64,000 nt of DNA from Gammaproteobacteria bacterium (GCA_017425245.1 JAFOOX010000044.1:1-64000), one strand, 5' to 3'. Positions 17,773 to 26,972 are shown, numbered from the stretch's first letter. The notes: generated by a model not told the origin, from the letters alone. A program made the numbers and translations.

Positions 17773-18948
17773 TCAGAGCAGCAGTAACCGCGCTTCGGTA
17801 TCTGCCAGCGCCTCGGCCGGGCTCTGACGGCCGTTGGCAACGTTGTCGAGGCTGGTCGCCATCACTGCCCAAAAACGGCCCATGGCGGCGATGTTGGGCA
17901 TCACCCGGCCCTGCTCAGCGTTGGCCAGCAGCAATGCCAGCCGCGGGTCGCATCGCTGATCGGCGGCGGCTTGGTGCTGGGCCATCGCTCCCAACTCGCC
18001 GCTGGCCGCCCAGGCCAGCAACTCCTGTGGCTGGAGCAGATGATGGCGCAGGAAATCCTGGGCCAGATCCTGGCGGGGCGAAAAGGCATTGATCATGGCC
18101 ACATGCACCCCCACCAGTGGCCGTACCGGCTGGCGCCCCAAGGTCGGCCAGGGCACCAGCTGCCAAGGCACCCCCAGTCGGTCAAGGTCGCGCCAGCTCC
18201 AGGGCCCCTCGACCATCATGGCGATCTGACCACGGGCGAAACGGCTGCGAATCCGCCCCGCCTCCATCGGCTTAGGGATCACCCCCGTCACCATCTGCTG
18301 CTGCCACCAACCCAGCTGACGCACCACCTGCGGCTGATTGATGCCCGGCTGCTGACGCAGCCAGTCACCCCGGGCGTTGCGGGCAAACAGGTAACCATCG
18401 CCACCGCTAAGCAGCGGCCAGCTGAAGTAGGGATCGAGCCAGGGCCAGGCGAAAGCGGTGACGCCAGCAGGCAAGGTCGACGCCCACTGTGGCAGCTCCA
18501 GCAGGTCAACCGGCGGCACAGCCACCAGCTTGGGGTTAATGATGAGACCGAGGGCCTCAACAAACAGCGGGTAACCATAGAAACGGCCGTCCACCTGCAC
18601 TGCGGGCAGGGTCCAGGGCAGCAGCCCCAGATCTTTGAGTTCTGCTTCGCTGGCCACGGCGCTCAACAGCCCGGCGGCTGCCCAGTCACCGATGCGATCA
18701 TGGCCCCAACAGAGGATGTCGGGGCCACCACCCGCGGCCGCCTTGATCTCAAAGTTGACCAAGGCGTTGACCGGGTTCTCGATCACCACCTCAACCCCGG
18801 TTCTTGCAGAATAGCGCGCGGCGCTCTGCTGGAGCGCAGCGACACCACGATTGCACCACAGGGTCAGCTGCTCGGCGGCCAAGGCTGCTGGCATGAACGC
18901 CAGCAGCAGGGCCAAAGCGGCATTACGGCAATTGCAGGACAACCTCAT
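17773..18948 (-). CDS. Maltose-type ABC sugar-binding protein (MalE family)
   Basis: A 391-residue extracellular solute-binding protein of family 1. It has a Sec signal peptide (MRLSCNCRNAALALLLAFMP, cleavage near ALA-A) and MalE-like features: LTLWCNRGVAALQQSAARY, GPDILCWGHDRIGDWAAAGL and the KPMEAGRIRSRFARGQIAMM region. Binding of maltodextrins is inferred from family and from the adjacent alpha-amylase gene, whose 3' end it overlaps by 26 bases. No permease or ATPase genes for sugar uptake are nearby. An AAGGTG site lies just before the start. The protein has no lipobox and is likely periplasmic. Confidence 0.85.
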   Translation of the reverse strand: MRLSCNCRNAALALLLAFMPAALAAEQLTLWCNRGVAALQQSAARYSARTGVEVVIENPVNALVNFEIKAAAGGGPDILCWGHDRIGDWAAAGLLSAVASEAELKDLGLLPWTLPAVQVDGRFYGYPLFVEALGLIINPKLVAVPPVDLLELPQWASTLPAGVTAFAWPWLDPYFSWPLLSGGDGYLFARNARGDWLRQQPGINQPQVVRQLGWWQQQMVTGVIPKPMEAGRIRSRFARGQIAMMVEGPWSWRDLDRLGVPWQLVPWPTLGRQPVRPLVGVHVAMINAFSPRQDLAQDFLRHHLLQPQELLAWAASGELGAMAQHQAAADQRCDPRLALLLANAEQGRVMPNIAAMGRFWAVMATSLDNVANGRQSPAEALADTEARLLLL

Positions 18949-21900
18949 CCATCACCTTGGGATCTGTTTCGCTACCACCGCCAAAAGCATAGTCGGCCCC
19001 CTCTGGCGATAGCGGACGGTAGTCGCCAGACATGCCATCGATGTCCCAGGTGAGAATATTAAGGCGCACCCCACTCCAGTCCGGCAGCCCGAGCGCCGCC
19101 CGGTCAAAGGTCAGGGTGACGGTGCCTGCATCGGCATCGGCACTGATCAACGGCGCACCGTTGATATTGCTGCCCCTGGTATTGGCATCGGCACCACTGC
19201 TGCTATAGGCGCTATTGCCCCAGCCAAACACTACCGCCGCCCGATCCCAGTCCTGGCCGTCGGCCAGACTGGTATTGAGCTGTGGCAAGGCGGAGATGCC
19301 GGTCAGTGCCGGATGGTCAAAGAACACCGAAAAACTAACATGGTCGAAACCGTTGGCCGGCGACCAGCTGGTGGTCACTTCCGTCATCGACAGGGTCAGG
19401 GTCAGGATATCGCCAGCCAGACGGGCATCGGCCCCGAGCAGATCCATCTGGCGGCCGAACGAGGCATCCTGAGGATAGTCGTACGCCTCATCACCGCTGG
19501 CATCGCTGACCACCACATGGTTGACCGGCAGCTGCAGCAGGGCCATGTCATCCAGCACCTTGGCATCGTCGCCATTGCCGCCACCAAATACATAGTCACC
19601 ACCCTCAGGGCTCAGGTCACGATAGGATGCCGCCAAACCATCGATATCCCAGGTGGTGACATAGATCTTCGCCCCCTGCCAGCTGCTGACCCCCAGGGCG
19701 CTGCCGTCATAGGTAAAGGTGATGGTCGCAGCTTCAGCGTCGGTGGTGATCTGCGGCGCACCATTGATGTTGGTGCCACGGGTGTTGGCATCAGCGCCGA
19801 CGGTGTTGTAGATCAGATTGCCCCAGCCATAGGCGATATGGGCCAGATCCCAGTTGGCATCGTCCGGCATGCTGGCATTGAGCAGCGGCAACGCCGTCAG
19901 CCCCTGCTGACCTGGCAGATCGATGAAGATCGAAAAGCCCACATGGTCAAAGCCGTTGGCCGGGTTCCACGAGCTGGTCAACTGCTGCATGGTCAGGGTC
20001 AGGGTCAACTGCTGGTTGGCCGCAGTAGCCGTGCCTTCCACCAGATCCATCTGCTTGCTGAACGAGCTGTCCTGCGGGATCCGGTAGCTGCCGGTCGGGC
20101 CATAATCATCGTCGAGCGCATCGCTGACGGTCGCAGTGACGCTATCGCCCTCAATGTCGGCGTTGACCAGCAGGGTAGCGGTGCTGCCGCTGCTGGCCGG
20201 ATGCCAGGCTGCGATCTGGTGGCGCGACTCACCCAAGCCAAAGCGCTCGGCTGGCACTGTCACCTGCCAGGCACCGCTGTTATCGGCGGTGGCGGTCAGC
20301 GCCTGTTCGAGATCACCATCGATCACCAGCTGAATCTCGGCCCCCGCCAGATCGACGGTGCCGGTCACCAGCAGGTCTCCCTCGATCAGGGTATCGCTGT
20401 TGAGGTTGGTAAAGGCCACATCCACCGGCACTGGCGCCACCCCGGCCGCACCACCGGCTGCCAGCACCACCGCCGAACGGGGCGGCAACTCACGGGTGAT
20501 CAACCCTTGCGGACCCACCAGCCAGTCACCCTCATCGTTGACCGCATTCAGCACCTGCAGCTGCTGGCCGGCCGTCAGTCCGGTCGGCAACTGGTTGAGC
20601 AGCACCGATGCGCCACTGGTGTTCATCACCACCCAGCTCTGTTCGCCTTCGTGGTGACGGCGATAGGCGAACACCCCTGGCGCCGCCACGCTGTCAGCCA
20701 ACAGCTCAAGGCCGCCGCGGCGCAGTTCGATACGCGCCTTGCGCAGTTCGACCATGCTCTGGATGAAGCGGAACATCTCGCTGTCGGTATCGAACGCATC
20801 TTCACCGTTGCTGGCAAAGCCACCGGCAAACATCGCCCGTCGCGACTCCAGATGGGCCTGCTCATCACCCTGATAGATGATCGGAATACCCGGTGCGGTC
20901 AGCAGCAGGGTGAACGCCTGCTTCAAGCCATCGACGGTGCCGGCCGCCAGAAAACGCGCGGTGTCATGGTTGTCAATAAAGGTCGGGGTCAGGGTCCAGT
21001 CCGGGTAGATGGTGCGGGCCGCATCCAGCCGGTGGCTGAGAATGGCGGTGGGCTGCCCTTCGGCAAACACCTGGGTGGCAGTGAACTGCAGCGGGAAGCT
21101 GATCACCGTGCCCAGTTGCGGGCTCTGCGGTGTGCCGATAAAGCTGGCCGCCTTCTCTTCACCGTTGGTTTGATACGGATTGGAGGCTTCGAACACTTCG
21201 CCAAAGGTGAGGAAGTTGCTGCGGCCAGTGGTCGCCGCCGTCGCCAGCACACCGTCGGCACTGTGGATGAAATCGTTCCAGAACTCATGCTCGACAAACT
21301 TGGCAGTATCGACGCGGAAGGCATCCACCCCGACCTCCTTGATCCAGTAACCGAAGGAATCTTTAAGGGCGGTGCGCACCACCGGGTTGCTGGTGTTCAG
21401 GTCGTCCAGCCCCAGCGTCTGGTAGTTGAACTCCTGATACTGATCCTTGTAATCACTGATGGTCGGCGTCCAGTGGTAGATATCGGCCGCCACATGATCC
21501 GGATTGTTGCGATCGTTCTGATCGAAGGGGAACTGGGTCGGCGCGCTGGTGGGGGCGATGCCGTCGATCAGGGTGAAGCCCTGGGCGGTGTCATCGGCGT
21601 TGTAACCGCCGACATACTCGAAGAAGTTGCCGACATGGTTAGGCACCACATCCTGGATCAGGTACATGTCGTTGCGGTGCAGGCGGTCGGAAAACGCCTT
21701 GTAGTCATCGAGGGTGCCGTAATGCTCGTCGACGCTCTTGAAGTCGCGGGCCCAGTAGCCGTGATAGCCGGAGAACTGATCGCGCGGGTTCCACCACAGG
21801 TTGGCCACCGGCGGCGTGATCCACACGGCCGTGGCCCCCAGCGCCTTGATGTAGTCGACGCGGGCGGTCAACCCCGGGATGTCACCACCGCTGTAGTGGC

Positions 21901-22183
21901 TGTTCTTGCTCGGGTCAAACTCACCAGCGCCCTGGTCGTTGTTGCTGCTGTCGCCATCTTCGAAACGGTCGATCATGGCGAAATAGATGATCTGATCGCG
22001 CCACTCCGGAGACGGCACATGCAGCAGCAGATCGGCTTCACAGCCTGTGCCTGCGGCATTGGGGCGCTCGCCACTGGGGCAGTTCAGCTGGTCATCGTCG
22101 TCAAAGAAGGAGCAGCCGCCCAGACTGATGGCCAGGGTCATCGCCAGCAGCAGAGGTTTGAGTGTGAGGGGGTGTTGATTCAT
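18923..22183 (-). CDS. Lipoprotein alpha-amylase (GH13) with two C-terminal glucodextranase-type modules
   Basis: A 1086-residue secreted alpha-amylase. The lipobox LGGC at residues 21-24 with Ser at +2 predicts an outer-membrane lipoprotein. GH13 regions are all present: DVVPNH (about 178), FRVDTAKF with the nucleophile Asp (about 290), FGEVFE with the acid/base Glu (about 327) and FIDNHD (about 402). An Ig-like linker region (about 600-680) leads to two copies of a 190-residue module, each with Q-D-SF-KQMDL, a W-PANGFDHV-FS motif and an ADANTRG-NINGAP motif, resembling the C-terminal binding module of glucodextranase (Pfam Glucodextran_C). It is followed by the sugar-binding protein gene, and preceded by a palindrome and the AraC-CBM21 regulator gene. 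Confidence 0.93.
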   Translation of the reverse strand: MNQHPLTLKPLLLAMTLAISLGGCSFFDDDDQLNCPSGERPNAAGTGCEADLLLHVPSPEWRDQIIYFAMIDRFEDGDSSNNDQGAGEFDPSKNSHYSGGDIPGLTARVDYIKALGATAVWITPPVANLWWNPRDQFSGYHGYWARDFKSVDEHYGTLDDYKAFSDRLHRNDMYLIQDVVPNHVGNFFEYVGGYNADDTAQGFTLIDGIAPTSAPTQFPFDQNDRNNPDHVAADIYHWTPTISDYKDQYQEFNYQTLGLDDLNTSNPVVRTALKDSFGYWIKEVGVDAFRVDTAKFVEHEFWNDFIHSADGVLATAATTGRSNFLTFGEVFEASNPYQTNGEEKAASFIGTPQSPQLGTVISFPLQFTATQVFAEGQPTAILSHRLDAARTIYPDWTLTPTFIDNHDTARFLAAGTVDGLKQAFTLLLTAPGIPIIYQGDEQAHLESRRAMFAGGFASNGEDAFDTDSEMFRFIQSMVELRKARIELRRGGLELLADSVAAPGVFAYRRHHEGEQSWVVMNTSGASVLLNQLPTGLTAGQQLQVLNAVNDEGDWLVGPQGLITRELPPRSAVVLAAGGAAGVAPVPVDVAFTNLNSDTLIEGDLLVTGTVDLAGAEIQLVIDGDLEQALTATADNSGAWQVTVPAERFGLGESRHQIAAWHPASSGSTATLLVNADIEGDSVTATVSDALDDDYGPTGSYRIPQDSSFSKQMDLVEGTATAANQQLTLTLTMQQLTSSWNPANGFDHVGFSIFIDLPGQQGLTALPLLNASMPDDANWDLAHIAYGWGNLIYNTVGADANTRGTNINGAPQITTDAEAATITFTYDGSALGVSSWQGAKIYVTTWDIDGLAASYRDLSPEGGDYVFGGGNGDDAKVLDDMALLQLPVNHVVVSDASGDEAYDYPQDASFGRQMDLLGADARLAGDILTLTLSMTEVTTSWSPANGFDHVSFSVFFDHPALTGISALPQLNTSLADGQDWDRAAVVFGWGNSAYSSSGADANTRGSNINGAPLISADADAGTVTLTFDRAALGLPDWSGVRLNILTWDIDGMSGDYRPLSPEGADYAFGGGSETDPKVMDEVVLQLP

Positions 22184-22304
22184 CGCCTTGTCCTGTAACA
22201 GTTCGAGGGTGCGGGGCGCACACAGAAAATGCGCAGTCCCACTCGCGGCGAAATGTTAATCAGCACATACGCGTCAGAATTGTCCAAAAGCGACACAAAA
22301 GGCC

Positions 22305-22322
22305 ACCATTGGCGCCAATGGT
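22305..22322. promoter_or_regulatory. 18-bp perfect palindrome upstream of the amylase gene
   Basis: ACCATTGGCGCCAATGGT is a perfect inverted repeat in the 171-base gap between the regulator gene and the amylase gene, about 120 bases upstream of the amylase start. It is a good size and position for an operator. It has no loop and no U-tract, so a terminator is unlikely. Confidence 0.5.
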
Positions 22323-22354
22323 AAAAGTGTGATCGGGCGCATGCAGGCCCCAGG

Positions 22355-23878
22355 TCAGTCCCAGTTGAGGGGATAACCTTGACCGTCGTTGTCGTCCAAC
22401 CAGTGTTGCTGGCCATCGCTGAGCACGAAGCGCAGCCGGTCGCTACGCAACCGACCGGCCAGTTGCCACTCGTAGCTGGTGCCGCTAGTGCGCACACAAC
22501 GGGCGACTAACGGGGGGGCATCGCCCGCCATCACCTCGGCCCGCAGGCTCAACCCCGGCCACGGCTGACTGTAGAGGCGCGCCTGCCACCACCAGCCGCC
22601 CTCGCCATCCTCAACCGCCAGCGCCTGATGCAGCACCAAAGCCGGCTCGCCCAGCCGCATGCCGTCGGCACGGCTGACAATATAGGGGTGGCCATGATCA
22701 TCATCGCTGTAGGTCTCGCCCCCCACCTGATAACGCAGGGTGAAGGTCAGGGGCTCGGCCACCGGCAGATTGACCGAGCACCACAGCTCACGGCCAGGGG
22801 CCAGAAAGCGTACAAAGCTGGCCGGATAGGCACGGCGGATGCCGTCGGCGTCGATGCAGAGCACCTCAAGGCGCTTCTCAAACGACAGGTTGGAGACGGC
22901 GGCCCACACCTGGCCGCCACGCCGCTCGGCACTGTGCTCGGTCTGCAACAGGTTGCGCGCCAGATAGAGGCGCACCGGCGCCGCCGCCGGGGCCTGATGG
23001 TGGTGGCTGAGCTGGCGCCGGTACTGACCCGGGGTGATCCCATGCCAGCGCACGAAGGCACGCTGGAAGCTGCTCTGTTCGGCAAAACCGACCCTTGCAG
23101 CCACCACCGGCAAGGGGGTGTCCGGCCAGGCGAGTTCACGAATGGCGCGGGCGTGGCGCACTTGGGCCAGCAGCGCTCCAAACTGGCTATCCTGAGCCTT
23201 GAGCTGACGCTGCAGGGCGCGCACCGATAGCCCAAAGTGAGCGGCCACTTGCCGTTCATCGGGAACCTGGGGCAGAGCGGCGGCCAGCAGATGGCGAATG
23301 CGCTCGGCCAGTTGCAAGCGTGGTGGCAGGTCGGCCAACAGCCGCTGGCCGAGCAGCTCGGCCAGCGCCAGCGCTCGGAGCTCCGCCCCCTGATAGCGAC
23401 TGGAGAGCATGCTGGCATCGATCTCCAACATCAACGCTGGTGCCGCTTTTAGCCGCAACGGCGGTGATACCTCATCCAGCAGCGGTAGCTGACCGCCGGG
23501 CCCGCGCAGCCACCAGCGCACTTGGCCACCACTGAACTGCAGCAAGCGGCCGTGCAGGCTATAGCAGAGATAACCGAGCCACGCCGGCAGCGGCGAGCCC
23601 TCTGCACGCTGCCCCAGATCGATCCAGCGCAGACGGCAGCTGCCATCTTGGTCGTGGGTGATCTGCACCTCCCACGCCTGCCCCAGCAGCTGAAAATGAC
23701 GAGCCCACTGGTGTAGCCCCTCTTCCAAGGTGCCACTTATGCACAGCAGGTAATCCATCAGCTGCAGCAGATCATCGACCCGCAACCGCCCCCGCTCGGC
23801 ATGACGTACTCGCCCGGCGGCGTGGCGCGAGCACTGCAGGTAGGCCTGTTCCAGCCAGTGGGGCGTCGGCATCAGCAT
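22355..23878 (-). CDS. AraC-family regulator fused to C-terminal CBM21-like starch-binding domains
   Basis: A 507-residue protein with no signal peptide, so predicted cytoplasmic. Residues about 1-190 resemble the AraC-like ligand-binding domain of OruR/FucR-type regulators. An AraC double HTH spans about 196-290 (DERQVAAHFGLSVRALQRQL, then PVVAARVGFAEQSSFQRAF and GITPGQYRRQL). Residues about 320-402 align along their length with CBM21 starch-binding modules: VSNLSFEKRLEVLCIDADG, LTFTLRYQVGG and ETYSDDDHGHPY correspond to the Rhizopus glucoamylase segments VKNIAYSKKVTVIYADG, FYIKYEVSG and KTYYDNNNSANY. A second module at about 405-507 ends HWLDDNDGQGY, again similar to starch-binding families. 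Binding of glycogen or starch-derived glucan is an inference. It most likely regulates the amylase gene immediately downstream. The ribosome-binding site is weak. Confidence 0.88.
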   Translation of the reverse strand: MLMPTPHWLEQAYLQCSRHAAGRVRHAERGRLRVDDLLQLMDYLLCISGTLEEGLHQWARHFQLLGQAWEVQITHDQDGSCRLRWIDLGQRAEGSPLPAWLGYLCYSLHGRLLQFSGGQVRWWLRGPGGQLPLLDEVSPPLRLKAAPALMLEIDASMLSSRYQGAELRALALAELLGQRLLADLPPRLQLAERIRHLLAAALPQVPDERQVAAHFGLSVRALQRQLKAQDSQFGALLAQVRHARAIRELAWPDTPLPVVAARVGFAEQSSFQRAFVRWHGITPGQYRRQLSHHHQAPAAAPVRLYLARNLLQTEHSAERRGGQVWAAVSNLSFEKRLEVLCIDADGIRRAYPASFVRFLAPGRELWCSVNLPVAEPLTFTLRYQVGGETYSDDDHGHPYIVSRADGMRLGEPALVLHQALAVEDGEGGWWWQARLYSQPWPGLSLRAEVMAGDAPPLVARCVRTSGTSYEWQLAGRLRSDRLRFVLSDGQQHWLDDNDGQGYPLNWD

Positions 23879-24136
23879 TAACGGCGAGGTTCAAGACAAC
23901 GGGGGTGCCACTATAGCGATCTTTGGCCCGGACCACCGTGAGCCGCGTGGCAGCAGCGGCCTTCAGCCGACCGGCTCCAGCGACAGTGATCTGCCGGGCA
24001 ACTGTGCCCCGGAGCAGGCGATCGTCACAACCATGACCAAACGCAAGCCGCGCCGTTTCGGCCTGCCAGCCGACATGCAGGGTTGTAACTTCACCAGCTA
24101 CGCTTTCAGCATCCATGGCCGTCGCCGGGTGCCGTT

Positions 24137-25093
24137 ATGCGCGCGATGGTTATCACCTTTGTGCTGCTGGCAACCACAGCCCCATGGACTAATGCCACCG
24201 CCAGCTGTACCGAGGTGACCATCAATGCGCCCTTCTCCGAACTGGATAGTCGATACGAATATCCCCGGGAGTTGCTGGAACTGGTGATGGCGGCCACTGC
24301 GGTCACTGATGGTGACTGCACAGTGAAAACCAGCCCGGTGGTGATGCTGCGCGAGCGCTCTCTCCATGAGCTGATCCATGGCTCCATCATCCAAGTGATG
24401 GCCGAAGCCACGCAATCAAGCTGGGAAGAACAATTGCTAACCGTGCGGATCCCGATTCGCAAAGGACTGCAAGGGTATCGCTTGATGATGATCCGCAACA
24501 GCGATCAACAGCGAATTGCCGCCCTCAACATTGACCAACTCAAGCAGTTGCCATCAGGCGGTGGTCATGACTGGACGACCACGCCGTTGATGCGCCAGGC
24601 CGGATTCAATATGGTCGCCGGCAGCGACTACAGCTCGCTGTTTCGCATGCTCGACCGCAGCCGCATCGATACCTTCGCCCGTGGTGTCAATGAGGTATTT
24701 CATGAACAACAGGCGTTCAACAAGGTCTACCCTGGCTTGACCGTCGACCGCCACTGGCTGATCTACATCCCGTTGCCGACCTATTTTTTTGTCACCCCGC
24801 GCCGCCCGGATCTGGCCGAACGGATCGACCGGGGCTTGCGCCTGCTGATCAGCGATGGGCGTTTCGACCAGCTGTTCATGCGTTACTTCGGCGAAGACAT
24901 TCGTCGCGCAGGCCTGAGCCAGCGCCAGCTGATCCGTATCGACAACCCCAACCTGTCATCCCTTACTCCACTGGATGACAGCCGTCTGTGGCTGATACCA
25001 GAAGACCTTATCAACCGGCCTGTTCCCTCAACAGCCAATAGCGGCCGCGTTACACCTGCTGCAGGCCTCTCGGGCGAATCCAACCACCCTTGA
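24137..25093 (+). CDS. Periplasmic solute-binding protein-like (SBP family 3)
   Basis: A 318-residue exported protein with a signal peptide (MRAMVITFVLLATTAPWTNA, cleavage near TAS-C or NAT-A). The layout resembles family 3 extracellular binding proteins: an N-terminal ELLELVMAAT segment, the GYRLMMIRNSDQQRIAALNI segment, a central YSSLFRMLDRSRIDTFARGV segment and a C-terminal PDLAERIDRGLRLLISDGRF segment typical of the last lobe. No transporter genes are adjacent; several members of this class act as sensors or orphan binding proteins, so the ligand is unknown. It is divergent from the AraC-CBM21 gene with a 258-base gap that must hold both promoters. Confidence 0.78.
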   Translation: MRAMVITFVLLATTAPWTNATASCTEVTINAPFSELDSRYEYPRELLELVMAATAVTDGDCTVKTSPVVMLRERSLHELIHGSIIQVMAEATQSSWEEQLLTVRIPIRKGLQGYRLMMIRNSDQQRIAALNIDQLKQLPSGGGHDWTTTPLMRQAGFNMVAGSDYSSLFRMLDRSRIDTFARGVNEVFHEQQAFNKVYPGLTVDRHWLIYIPLPTYFFVTPRRPDLAERIDRGLRLLISDGRFDQLFMRYFGEDIRRAGLSQRQLIRIDNPNLSSLTPLDDSRLWLIPEDLINRPVPSTANSGRVTPAAGLSGESNHP

Positions 25094-25104
25094 GCGCTCG
25101 CCAA

Positions 25105-26886
25105 CTAGCCGACCAGCTCCAGCGCAGGCGCTTCACTGGACCACTGCGGCTGTGGGCCACGACGACGTGAGCAGAACAGTCCCCCGCCCTGACGCTTGGC
25201 CATACGCTTAGCCTCAGCCGCCAGCTCCGCCACATCCAGGTGACTGCTGCAGCGAGCCGGATCGGCACTGACAAGGCCTATCGACAACCCCGGTAGCGGA
25301 TGAAAGCAAGGCTCGCCATTGCGGCTGTGGCCCGTGAACCCGCCGCGCTGGCGCTCTGCCTCATCCAGATAGTGGGGCAAACTCAGCTCAAAGGCACTGA
25401 GGATCCGATCGGCCACTGCCTCTGCCTCAGCCTCGCGATCTCCTACCAACACAAAATCATCACCGCCGACATGGGTCACCACCAGACCCTCTGGGCTGGC
25501 TTCGGCGACCAGAATCTCAGCCAGCTGGCGTATCACCAAGTCACCACGGGCGTAGCCGTAATGGTCGTTGAACGGTTTGAAGTGGTCGATATCGACATAC
25601 AGCACGGTCAGCGGGCGGCCGGCCTCCAGCCGCGCGCTGATCTCCTGATGCAGCGGCACATTGCCCGGCAGCTCGGTCAGCGGGTTAGCGTAGCGGGCAC
25701 TCTGCAACTGGGCTTCAGCGAGCTGGCGCAGCAAATCGCGCACCGCCACCAGCCCGGCGTAGCGCCCCTGTTCGGTCAGGATCAGGTACCAATGGCTGGC
25801 GTCTTCTGGCTCGGCCGACACCTGCCGCCCCAGCTCATCCAGCGGCGTCTGCAGTTCGGCGATCACGACGCTGCTGGCCAACAGGGCCCCGACGGCTCGC
25901 CGCGCATGCAGTGCCCGGCCATAATCGCTGGCAAAAATCTCCATCAAGCGGGTACGGGTCAGCAGCCCCAAAGGCCGCTGCTGCTCGTCAACCACGGCCA
26001 TGGCATGCAGGCGGCGCGTTTGCATCAACCCCCAGGCGGTGGCCGCTGAGGTGTCGGCGGTCAACGGTGGTAGCGGTTGGCACAGTTGACGGGCCGATAG
26101 CCGCTGCAACTGTGGCTGAATGGACCTTGGCCCAAGCTCCGGTAGGGCGATGGCGGCTTCTGGCGGAACCTCGGCGGCCGGTCGAGCGAACAAAAAGCCT
26201 TGGCCATACTGCAGTCCCATACGGGTCAGCTGCTGCCACTCTTCGCGGTTTTCGATCCCTTCGGCGATGATGCGGGCGCCGGTGGCCCGCCCCAGCTCTA
26301 CCAGTGAACGGACAAAGGCCTTGCGGGTCGGATCGGTGTGGATGCCAGAGATGAAATAGCGGTCGATCTTGACAATGTCCGGGCGCAATTGAGACCACAA
26401 TTTGAGACTGGAATAGCCAGCCCCCAAGTCATCCAGAGCCACCAGAAAGCCAAGCTGGCGATAATGGGCCACTGCCGCCTTGAGCAGCTCGGGGTCCTCG
26501 ATGGCGTACTGTTCCGACAACTCGATCACCACCTGGCGAGGCACCAAGCCATGCTCTGCCAACACTTGTGCCGTCGCCCCGCGTTGCGACTGCTCCGCCT
26601 TGAGACCGGCCGGGGTAACGTTGATGAACAACAGCAGATCCGGATGGTGTTGCTGTTGGGCAAAGGCGGCGATAGCGGCGGCCCGGCACGCAAGATCCAG
26701 CTCATACAACTGACCATCGCGCAGCGCCGCCTTGAACAGCGCGCCGGGGCTATGCAAAGGGCTGTCGAGCGGGCCACGGATCAGTGCCTCGACCCCGAGC
26801 TGCTGGCCGCTGCCCATATCCACAATAGGCTGAAACAGGGGCTTAAGCCGCTGCCGTCGGATGATCGAATCCAATTCTGAACACAT
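25105..26886 (-). CDS. c-di-GMP protein with EAL, CBS-pair and GGDEF-like domains
   Basis: A 593-residue cytoplasmic signalling protein. The EAL domain comes first (about residues 5-245) and keeps the catalytic set: EALIRG, INVTP, VIELSE, LDDLGAGYSS, VKIDRYF, AEGIE and QGFLFA. A CBS-pair region follows (about 275-400; AMAVVDEQQRPLGLLTRTRL). The C-terminal GGDEF-family domain (about 415-575) has GGDDF in place of GG(D/E)EF, so cyclase activity is doubtful while phosphodiesterase activity is likely. The order EAL-CBS-GGDEF is a known architecture. The start is set at the ATG following GGACGGGG; an in-frame GTG five codons earlier has no site. It converges with the SBP gene. Confidence 0.9.
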   Translation of the reverse strand: MCSELDSIIRRQRLKPLFQPIVDMGSGQQLGVEALIRGPLDSPLHSPGALFKAALRDGQLYELDLACRAAAIAAFAQQQHHPDLLLFINVTPAGLKAEQSQRGATAQVLAEHGLVPRQVVIELSEQYAIEDPELLKAAVAHYRQLGFLVALDDLGAGYSSLKLWSQLRPDIVKIDRYFISGIHTDPTRKAFVRSLVELGRATGARIIAEGIENREEWQQLTRMGLQYGQGFLFARPAAEVPPEAAIALPELGPRSIQPQLQRLSARQLCQPLPPLTADTSAATAWGLMQTRRLHAMAVVDEQQRPLGLLTRTRLMEIFASDYGRALHARRAVGALLASSVVIAELQTPLDELGRQVSAEPEDASHWYLILTEQGRYAGLVAVRDLLRQLAEAQLQSARYANPLTELPGNVPLHQEISARLEAGRPLTVLYVDIDHFKPFNDHYGYARGDLVIRQLAEILVAEASPEGLVVTHVGGDDFVLVGDREAEAEAVADRILSAFELSLPHYLDEAERQRGGFTGHSRNGEPCFHPLPGLSIGLVSADPARCSSHLDVAELAAEAKRMAKRQGGGLFCSRRRGPQPQWSSEAPALELVG

Positions 26887-26972
26887 GACCCCGTCCGCCA
26901 CTACAAACGTCAGGGATTTTTACGCTGATCTATGACGATGTGATGACAGCACTGTGGCTAGAGCAACGATGG

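Noticed and set aside
19313-22198. A 961-codon open frame on the plus strand opposite the amylase gene
   Set aside because: It is the antisense shadow of a GC-rich gene. The opposite strand has all GH13 catalytic motifs and a lipoprotein signal, whereas this frame has a low-complexity, His/Gln/Arg-rich translation with no domain.
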